DNA from: Bryobacterales bacterium
GTDB taxonomy: Bacteria; Acidobacteriota; Terriglobia; Bryobacterales; Bryobacteraceae
NCBI GenBank assembly: GCA_020851655.1
Contig: JADZCI010000040.1
Coordinates: 1 to 48,780 of the forward strand
Reading direction: 5' to 3'
DNA length: 48,780 nt
Shown: positions 42,661 through 48,780 of the stretch, one piece after another
How positions within the stretch are numbered: position 1 is the stretch's first letter
Layout of the letters: each line of letters opens with the position of its first letter
Notes under the pieces: generated by a model
The model's input: only the letters and a program-made list of their open reading frames with translations
What the model was told of the DNA's origin: nothing
Database searches by the model: none
Translations under genes and position numbers: made by a program

Positions 42661-44616
42661 CTACCCGTAGAGGAACGCCGGGAACCGCTCGCGCACCGCG
42701 GCCACCTTCTTGCCCACCGCATAGATTCCGTCGCCACGCCACTCGGCGGGAAGTTGGTAGCGCTCCAGCAGGTGTTCAATCCAAATGTGATGCGGACGCG
42801 GGTCGTCCCGAAACTCACCGGTTTCCAGGTTCATCATCTCAAAGCCCGCGTAATAGAACAGTTGCCAGATCTCCTTGGGTGTGTACTCGCGGTTGTGGCG
42901 CGCATCGTTGGTTTCGCCGGGCTTCAGGTACGCGGGAAAGAATCCCGGATGATAACCCTGCAAGATGGCGTGGAGCGCGCGCATCGAAGCGATATTGGGC
43001 GTGGTCAGCACCAGGGTTCCGCCGGGGCGCAGGACGCGATTGATCTCCGCCATCATGTGCATCGGATCGGAGAACAGATGCTCGATGAGTTCTCCGCAGA
43101 TAACGGCCGCAAAATAGCCGTCCGCATAGGGGTAGATGTCCTTCTCGGCATCGAAATGATCGATGTCGCAGGCGAACTCCTCGCCGCCTTGTGAGGCCGC
43201 CTGACGGTGATCGATTCGCCCCAGCGGACCGTAGTAGCAACCGTGTACGTGACCGTAGCCGAGCTTTGTCTTGAGGGCCGGCGTGATCTGGAGGTAGGAC
43301 CCCATTTCGAGGATATGGTCATCCGGTCCCCCGGGCGGCGTTAGCTCGAGGGTGCGGACCAACCTATCCTTGTGAATATCTACATAGTTGCGAGCCTCGT
43401 CATCGGCAGCCCAACCGATGATGTACTCAGCAGTGATCTCCGGCGGCGGGGCAGCGGCTTCGGGCGTTTCCGGCAAGGCGAGCGATGGTTCCTGATGTCT
43501 TCCAGCGTGGACTGCTTCGGCGAATTGAACGTAACGTTCCGCCACCTTGGGCCAACTGCATTCGCGCCGCACCCACGCCCGCGCTTCCTCGCCCAGGACC
43601 CGCGCAAGCCTGGGCCGGGTCACTAAGAGGTTGAGGTATTCAAACAGCGTGTCCTCTTCGGCGGCTCCAACCGGAACTTTGAGGCACACGCTATCCGGCA
43701 GCTCAGCAAATGAACCCACGCCGGAAACGACGCACGCCCGTCCCAGTCCGAGCGCCCGGAGCAGGCTGCCGCTACTTTCGCCAACCGTCGGGAAGCGGAG
43801 ATTGAGGACAATGTCACACGCCGCCATGTAGCCGGTGAAATCCTCTTCCGTGGTGAACCCAAGCAAGCGCACAAATGGGCCGAGGTTGAGGCCGCGAATC
43901 ATCTCCTTCAGCGGAAAATCGGGGTGCGTTTCACCCACCAGGATCATGCGCGCCCGGGGTTCGAAGCGCAGCAGGCGGCGAAAGGCCCGCAGGCTTTCGG
44001 CAATTCGCTTGTAGGGCTTCAGAAAGCCGAAGACGCCGATGAGCGGGGTCGTCTCGTTCAGTCCGAGCCGGTAACGCCAGGGCATGGCCGGAGTGTCGGG
44101 AATCCAGGCGCCGTGAGGGATCACCGACACAGGACCCAGGTACCGCCCCGCCCGCACCGCGCCGGCGCAAAACCGGCTGTGCACGATGACGCCGCGCGAG
44201 CGCTCCAACAACCGGCGAAGCATCGGCACACCGTCGTAATCAGGTCCAACTTCCAAGCGCTGGACCCTCTTGGCGAATTCGAGCGCGGCGGGGCCACCGT
44301 CGTACTCACACTCGGCCAGGTACAGGTCCCAGCGATTTCTGCGAATCGTGAGGTCGGTGATCAGGTGGTGCAGATTGGCTTCGTGCAGCACCACGAGGCC
44401 GGGATGCTCCAACGCCATTTCAAAGGCGCCCGCGTGGAAACCGTTGTTTCCAATCTGGTAGATGATCTCGTCGTAGGCGGAGGCGCGAAACCCTGGAGGT
44501 TGTTGCTCGAACACGTCGACCGCCGCCAGGTCGCGGAGCGGCGCAACCAATGCGGCCGAATAATCGGCGATGCCGCTCTTGGCGGGTGGCATTGGCGAGA
44601 CAAAGGCGATGCGCAT
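42661..44616 (-). CDS. Glycosyltransferase fused to an SAM-dependent methyltransferase
   Basis: 651 residues. Residues 1-385 are a GT4 glycosyltransferase (RIAFVSPMPPAKSGIADYS, PHGAWIPDTPAMP, GVFGFLKPYKRI, VGESSGSLLRALGLGRACVVS). Residues 400-650 are a class I methyltransferase (DHILEMGSYLQIT as the SAM loop, ICGELIEHLFSDP, LRPGGTLVLTTPN). Placed directly before the Wzm permease, it may add and methylate the terminal sugar, as methyl caps control chain length in ABC-exported O-antigens (inference). The gaps to both neighbours are 6 nt. Confidence 0.87.
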   Translation of the reverse strand: MRIAFVSPMPPAKSGIADYSAALVAPLRDLAAVDVFEQQPPGFRASAYDEIIYQIGNNGFHAGAFEMALEHPGLVVLHEANLHHLITDLTIRRNRWDLYLAECEYDGGPAALEFAKRVQRLEVGPDYDGVPMLRRLLERSRGVIVHSRFCAGAVRAGRYLGPVSVIPHGAWIPDTPAMPWRYRLGLNETTPLIGVFGFLKPYKRIAESLRAFRRLLRFEPRARMILVGETHPDFPLKEMIRGLNLGPFVRLLGFTTEEDFTGYMAACDIVLNLRFPTVGESSGSLLRALGLGRACVVSGVGSFAELPDSVCLKVPVGAAEEDTLFEYLNLLVTRPRLARVLGEEARAWVRRECSWPKVAERYVQFAEAVHAGRHQEPSLALPETPEAAAPPPEITAEYIIGWAADDEARNYVDIHKDRLVRTLELTPPGGPDDHILEMGSYLQITPALKTKLGYGHVHGCYYGPLGRIDHRQAASQGGEEFACDIDHFDAEKDIYPYADGYFAAVICGELIEHLFSDPMHMMAEINRVLRPGGTLVLTTPNIASMRALHAILQGYHPGFFPAYLKPGETNDARHNREYTPKEIWQLFYYAGFEMMNLETGEFRDDPRPHHIWIEHLLERYQLPAEWRGDGIYAVGKKVAAVRERFPAFLYG

Positions 44617-44622
44617 CGGGTT

Positions 44623-45318
44623 TTAGGGAACCAATTCGAGGGTCAACGTACCGATGGGCAGCGGCACCCGCGCCGACAAGGGCGTTCGCGCGGCATCGCT
44701 GGACAAGAACAGTTCGAACCGGGTTTGCGAGGCCGGGCCTTTGATGCTTCCCAGCAGACGGTCGGCCGGAACGTTTCGGCCTGCGATGGAAACGGCGGCC
44801 GCGCCGCCGTATTGAAGCGTCAACTCGTAGGGCGCGCCGAAGTAGACGGTCTGCGGCGGCGGGACACGGCCGTGCGCCAGCTCGGTCCGAATCAAGTTCA
44901 AGAAGGTGAGCGCATCGCGCGGGCACCCCGATGTACGGACCTCCGTCTTGCCGCCGCCCTTGGTCTGCCGCACGGCGGTGCGCTTGGCGCGGTCGAAGGA
45001 CGTGGCTTCTTGCGTGCGCTTTTGTCCATGGCGGACTTCCTTTTCGGCCTTGACCGAGCAGAGGTCCCGGTCCGCCGTTGACCGGAACACGTCGCGAATC
45101 GGGAATGCGGGAACGGCCGCTTCGAGCACGAATTCAGAACTCCAGCCGGAGCCCGGCGCATCACCCGGCCGCGCTGTCGACCACGTGACTTCACCGAGTG
45201 AAAGGCCGCTGGGCCAGTTGAGCGAATACCGGAGCACTTCGTTTTGCGGCAGCCCGTGAACCTGACCTGCCAGCGAGAGTGCAACCACAAGTCCCAACCG
45301 GGACGCCTTGGCTTTCAC
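44623..45318 (-). CDS. DUF3108-type secreted protein
   Basis: 231 residues from the GTG at 45318, which overlaps the upstream glycosyltransferase stop by 4 nt (GTGA). A signal peptide covers about 1-22 (VVALSLAGQVHGL). LRYSLNWPSGLSLGEVTW and VFRSTADRDLCSVKAEKEV match the DUF3108 beta fold, a periplasmic or outer-membrane family with no fixed function. Its place inside a glycan operon suggests a role in export or chain attachment (inference). Confidence 0.75.
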   Translation of the reverse strand: MKAKASRLGLVVALSLAGQVHGLPQNEVLRYSLNWPSGLSLGEVTWSTARPGDAPGSGWSSEFVLEAAVPAFPIRDVFRSTADRDLCSVKAEKEVRHGQKRTQEATSFDRAKRTAVRQTKGGGKTEVRTSGCPRDALTFLNLIRTELAHGRVPPPQTVYFGAPYELTLQYGGAAAVSIAGRNVPADRLLGSIKGPASQTRFELFLSSDAARTPLSARVPLPIGTLTLELVP

Positions 45319-46463
45319 AGCACCTTGGGTCCGTCCACCAGCGCCGGCGCGCGCACCTGTTCCCGGACCACGTCGTAATACACATCCAAGGTCTTGGAGG
45401 CGGTGTTCTGCCAGGTGAACTGAGCGGCTCGCTGCAGACCCATCCGCTCCAGCCGCGCGCGCAGGTCGCCGTCCAGCAACAGATCGCGAATCGCGCGAAC
45501 GACCTCTCCGCGCGACTCGGGATTGAAAAGAATCGCCGTCCCATTGGCCACCTCCGCCATGGCGGATGTGTGGGAGCAGGCGACCGCGCATCCACAAGCC
45601 ATCGCCTCCAGAATCGGAATGCCGAAGCCCTCGTAGTAGGACGGAAACACGAACAGGTCGCAGGCGTTGTAGAAGTTCACCAGATCCTCGTCGGGCACAA
45701 AGCCGGCGAAATGCAGCCGGTCCGCGACGCCGCTGGCTTTGGCGGCTTGCCTGATCTGATCTGAGTACCACGAGTCTTTGCCCACCATCACCAAGTGGTG
45801 CGGGAAATTTGGAAACGACCGAATCAAGCTGGCATACGCCGCAATCAGCCCCAGATGGTTCTTGCGAGGCTGCAACTCGCCCACATGCAGCAGGAATGGT
45901 TGAGTCAAGCCGTAACTTCGAGCGATCCTGGCGGCGGCGATTTCCTTTTGGATTGGACGAAAAACGGGCGAAACCGCCATCGGAATCGTAACGACTTTTT
46001 CCTCAGGCAAGCCGTAGTGGTGGATAACTCGTTCCCGCGAGTATTCGCTGGGAGTCAGTACTCGCGCGGCGCGCCGGACCGTCTGCCCGACGGTCATCGA
46101 AAGTTGAAGAGCCCGCGACTTGCGAAAGTATTCAGGGCGCTCCAGAAAGCTGACATCGTGAACACTCACGACTGTCCGAGCGTCACAGAAAAGCGGCGCG
46201 GTGTACTGCACATGGAGCAGGTCCGGACGTCCTTGAAGAACCCGGCGAGGCAAATCAAAGCCGAGGCGGACGAACGGGTTGGACGAAACACGGCAAGCCT
46301 TAAACCGGTCAGGAATTGCGTGCGCTGCCTCCGGCACGCTGTAAAAGGCGGTGAATGTCGAAACCTTGTCCAGAAGAGCAAGATTGCTCAACAGGTTTCG
46401 AACATAGACCTCGTTCCCAGTTAGTTTCCTGCCGATGGCATGTGCATCGACGGCAAAGTGCAT
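45315..46463 (-). CDS. Family 4 glycosyltransferase
   Basis: 382 residues, GT-B fold of the mannosyltransferase-like GT4 type. DAHAIGRKLTGNEVYVRNLL opens the acceptor domain; LHVGELQPRKNHLGLI and PSYYEGFGIPILEAMACGCAVACS form the donor site (E-x7-E). TATACT at 46475-46480 is a possible internal promoter, and GGAAG 6 nt before the ATG serves as ribosome binding site. A 60-nt gap separates it from the preceding glycosyltransferase gene, and the DUF3108 gene overlaps its end. Confidence 0.9.
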   Translation of the reverse strand: MHFAVDAHAIGRKLTGNEVYVRNLLSNLALLDKVSTFTAFYSVPEAAHAIPDRFKACRVSSNPFVRLGFDLPRRVLQGRPDLLHVQYTAPLFCDARTVVSVHDVSFLERPEYFRKSRALQLSMTVGQTVRRAARVLTPSEYSRERVIHHYGLPEEKVVTIPMAVSPVFRPIQKEIAAARIARSYGLTQPFLLHVGELQPRKNHLGLIAAYASLIRSFPNFPHHLVMVGKDSWYSDQIRQAAKASGVADRLHFAGFVPDEDLVNFYNACDLFVFPSYYEGFGIPILEAMACGCAVACSHTSAMAEVANGTAILFNPESRGEVVRAIRDLLLDGDLRARLERMGLQRAAQFTWQNTASKTLDVYYDVVREQVRAPALVDGPKVL

Positions 46464-46523
46464 TCGAATCTTCCAGTATATAGCGGCTGCGCCACCCGCG
46501 TGGCGTTCTTCACAGCTTCAACT

Positions 46524-47699
46524 CTAGAACCCGGCCCGGGCCAAGGTCTCCCACGCCGCGGGCCAGGAGTAGGAGGACTCAAACCGGCTCCTTCCAGCCT
46601 CGGCGATGCGGTTGGCGACTTCCGGCGACTCGAGCAGGCGTGAGACCGCCGCCGCGAAGCCTTCAGGTGAATCTTCAATGAGTAAGTCTGTACCCGCCGT
46701 GGCCGTCAAACCTTCGGCGCCAATCGACGTGGCGACGACTGGCGCCTTGGCCGCCCATGCCTCGACAATCTTCAGCCGCGTGCCGGACCCCGCCAGCAGA
46801 GGTGCGATCGCCACTCGCGCGCGGGCGATCCAAGGGAGCGCCTCGGGCACTCCGCCCGTGCACTGAACCCCTTCGGCAATCGCGAGCAGCGGCCGGATAA
46901 GTTCCGGATTCCGCCCGATCAGCAGTAACTCGAGATTGGGATGCCGCCGGCGTAAGCCGGGCCACACCCTGCCAAGAAACCAGCGCAAGCCGGATTGATT
47001 CGGCGGATAGGCCCAATTCGCGGAAAACGCGATGATGTCTTGCTTGTCAACAACCGGAGGCGGCGCGGCCGGCAACGAGTTTGGATAAACGGTCACCGGA
47101 ACGCCGGAGGTCCGCACCTGCGCGGCATCGGAATCGGAAGTCACCCACAAGCCATCGAACCTGGGCAGCAGTTCGCGCTCCGCTTCTTCGGCAATCGAGG
47201 CAAAGCGGCGCAGCGCCAAAGAGGCGCCGCGCGATTGCGCCGCCGTACGGCTCAACAAGACGGATTCGACGTTGTGCAGATCCAGGACGACGTGACGGGC
47301 ATGACGGCGGATGGCGGACTCGTAAGGCGCCAGCCAAAAGTGCTCCAACACCGCCAAATCATATTCCTGGCCATCGAGCCAGGCCGAGAGTTCGGACTGC
47401 CGCCCGTGGAAGCGGTCGCACAACGGAACTACGCCGCGAAACAGCCGGTTCAGGTTGCGCAACGCCCTGGCGGGAGCGCTCCGCGAGTGCCGGGGCAAGG
47501 TCAAGACCGTGGTCCGGCAAGAAAGGCCGTTGGGAATGTGGCTCGCCGGGCACTCGGCGCCTTCCTCCTGGAACAGCGCCAGATCGACCTGAAAATTCCG
47601 GTTCAAGTAATTGAGGATTGAGGCCGTCCGCATGGCTCCGCCGCCGTGCATCGGGTACGGCGCCTCGGGACAGAGTAGGAGCGCTCTCCTGAGACCCAT
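46524..47699 (-). CDS. Family 4-like glycosyltransferase
   Basis: 391 residues from the ATG at 47699, which shares its A with the TGA of the gene before. LLLCPEAPYPMHGGGAMRTASIL (about 6-28) opens the GT-B fold; FSANWAYPPNQSGLRWFL, LLIGRNPELIR and LLAGSGTRLKIVEAWAAKAPVVATSIGAEGL cover the donor side. A member of the GT4/GT1_4 group of hexosyl transferases in surface-glycan operons. Donor and acceptor unknown. Confidence 0.88.
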   Translation of the reverse strand: MGLRRALLLCPEAPYPMHGGGAMRTASILNYLNRNFQVDLALFQEEGAECPASHIPNGLSCRTTVLTLPRHSRSAPARALRNLNRLFRGVVPLCDRFHGRQSELSAWLDGQEYDLAVLEHFWLAPYESAIRRHARHVVLDLHNVESVLLSRTAAQSRGASLALRRFASIAEEAERELLPRFDGLWVTSDSDAAQVRTSGVPVTVYPNSLPAAPPPVVDKQDIIAFSANWAYPPNQSGLRWFLGRVWPGLRRRHPNLELLLIGRNPELIRPLLAIAEGVQCTGGVPEALPWIARARVAIAPLLAGSGTRLKIVEAWAAKAPVVATSIGAEGLTATAGTDLLIEDSPEGFAAAVSRLLESPEVANRIAEAGRSRFESSYSWPAAWETLARAGF

Positions 47700-48745
47700 C
47701 ACCGCTCGCCCAGCGCCTGCTGGTAGACAGAGTAGGTCTTGCGCGCCGTGGCCGGCCAACTGAATTGTCGCGCCCGAGCCAGGGATTGTTCGCTCAACCG
47801 GGCGCGAAGACCGGCGTTGCCCAGTAGCGCACGGAGGGCTTCACTCCAATCGCCATCGACCCGCAGGGCCGCCCCGCCACTCACTTCGCCGAGCGCCGCG
47901 GCCGCCGACACGGCCACCGGCGCGCCGCACTGCATTGCCTCCAGGACCGGCAACCCGAAGCCTTCGTACACGGATGGCATCAGAACGGCGAGCGCGCCGG
48001 AGTAGAGCCGCACTAACTCATCATCACTCACCGCGCCGAGGAACTCGAGCCCGTCAGCCGGCGCAAACACAGGACTATCGGACCTCGACCGGCCCACGAT
48101 CTTGAGCCCCACCGCGTGGTCGTGGCGCAGGCTTCGCCACGCATCCACCACAATGCCGAGATTCTTGCGCGGTTCAATAGTGCCGACGGCCAGCAGGAAC
48201 GGCGTTCCCTGGGATTCAGGCGGAAGGGGCCGGAACACAGACGCCGCGGCGAGCGGGACTGCGACGACACGGTCTTCAGCAAGCCCGAAGTACGAAATCA
48301 CCTCCTTGCGAACCGCCTCGCTAGGAGTGATGACCGCTTTGGCAAACCCAAGACGCAGTAGCCAGGGTGTTCGCCGGACAATGCGGCTGCTGCGATTCCA
48401 GGCGCCGGGCATCCAGGGCGAAAGATCATGCAGCGTCATAACACTCGGAGGGCTCCAACGATAGGGGACAGCGAAATCGGTCCCGTGGAACAGGTTCAGA
48501 CCCAAACCGCGGATCGCCTTGGGCAATCCCGTGGACCACCACCGTCGAGTCACTCGCGAAATCGCGGCCTCCAGGCAATGGAGATTGGCAGGGGCCGCTG
48601 AGGGATGCTGGAACGGCCGGTCGGAGAGCAGGAAAAAGTTGTCACACGGGTACTCGCGCGCCAGCGCCAGGCTCAATTCACACGTGTACCTGGCAATTCC
48701 ACCGGTGGCTTCCGTCAGCGGCGTGGCGTCGAGTCCAACGTTCAT
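47699..48745 (-). CDS. Family 4 glycosyltransferase
   Basis: 348 residues. GLDATPLTEATGGIARYTCEL opens the fold, LFHGTDFAVPY and VMTLHDLSPW follow, and AVGTIEPRKNLGIVVDAW and PSVYEGFGLPVLEAMQCGAPVAVS make the donor site. It resembles mannosyltransferases of O-antigen operons and the GT at 45315-46463. The start overlaps the upstream gene by 4 nt (ATGA), so it is translationally coupled. Confidence 0.9.
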   Translation of the reverse strand: MNVGLDATPLTEATGGIARYTCELSLALAREYPCDNFFLLSDRPFQHPSAAPANLHCLEAAISRVTRRWWSTGLPKAIRGLGLNLFHGTDFAVPYRWSPPSVMTLHDLSPWMPGAWNRSSRIVRRTPWLLRLGFAKAVITPSEAVRKEVISYFGLAEDRVVAVPLAAASVFRPLPPESQGTPFLLAVGTIEPRKNLGIVVDAWRSLRHDHAVGLKIVGRSRSDSPVFAPADGLEFLGAVSDDELVRLYSGALAVLMPSVYEGFGLPVLEAMQCGAPVAVSAAAALGEVSGGAALRVDGDWSEALRALLGNAGLRARLSEQSLARARQFSWPATARKTYSVYQQALGER

Positions 48746-48780
48746 TTCACAGAAACGTTTACGCCGGGCCGGCTGTAGGT
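48742..48780 (-). CDS. 3' end of an upstream polysaccharide-operon gene
   Basis: Twelve codons (TYSRPGVNVSVK) and a TGA run in from the right edge and overlap the next ATG by 4 nt. The family cannot be told; Wzt or another glycan gene is possible. Confidence 0.4.
   Translation of the reverse strand, partial: TYSRPGVNVSVK

Noticed and set aside
41848-48780. Natural-product cluster including the many glycosyltransferases
   Set aside because: The Wzm-like permease and the set of GT4 enzymes fit a surface polysaccharide operon better.

Overview
The window looks like a chromosome segment of an Acidobacteriota member of the Solibacter/Bryobacter type. The clearest marker is the C-terminal domain of the second subtilase (about residues 875-1100 of the gene at 2910-6212), which matches the domain family first described from Candidatus Solibacter (TIGR03437). 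High GC content, many secreted proteases and glycosyltransferases, many histidine kinases, and the gene mix agree with this. The genus-level call is inference. I see no tRNA, rRNA, insertion sequence or CRISPR array.

Layout. 1-6.2 kb: a greA-type factor and two tandem secreted subtilases (minus strand). 6.3-12.7 kb: a small secreted protein, a periplasmic-sensor hybrid kinase, then a four-gene unit with a TPR-like secreted protein, a type III polyketide synthase, an acyl carrier protein and a KAS II. 12.7-18.4 kb: PQQ dehydrogenase plus arginine decarboxylase (minus), an SDR, and a P1-type peptidase. 18.4-22 kb: an Mla/MCE lipid-transport operon (permease, ATPase, MCE protein) ending in a YdjC/HpnK-like deacetylase. 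22-24 kb: three small two-component proteins, one a histidine-domain/receiver fusion without a kinase domain and one a receiver that has lost its phosphorylation residues. 23.9-28 kb: aroA operon, a secreted Ntn-type asparaginase, and an MFS exporter.

28-33.3 kb (minus) holds the most unusual unit: an FkbH-like HAD protein with a carrier domain, a glycosyltransferase, and a glycosyltransferase fused to a type II thioesterase, tightly coupled and with no PKS or NRPS module nearby. I infer a carrier-protein-based route that makes or transfers a glyceryl-type (or other small hydroxyacyl) glycoside.

33.4-40.6 kb is an eroded stretch. It holds a small secreted protein, an internally deleted beta-propeller gene, an intact GH5-like hydrolase, a broken HupE/UreJ gene, a pair of histidine kinases, and a composite remnant of an ECF41 (SigJ) sigma factor and its neighbours. 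40.6-48.8 kb contains an OFA-type MFS transporter and a minus-strand polysaccharide operon: at least four glycosyltransferases (one fused to a methyltransferase), a DUF3108 protein and a Wzm-like ABC permease.

A genome-scale signal also appears. Six operon-leading genes have a TANNNT hexamer 6-8 nt before the start codon and no Shine-Dalgarno sequence, which suggests leaderless transcripts.
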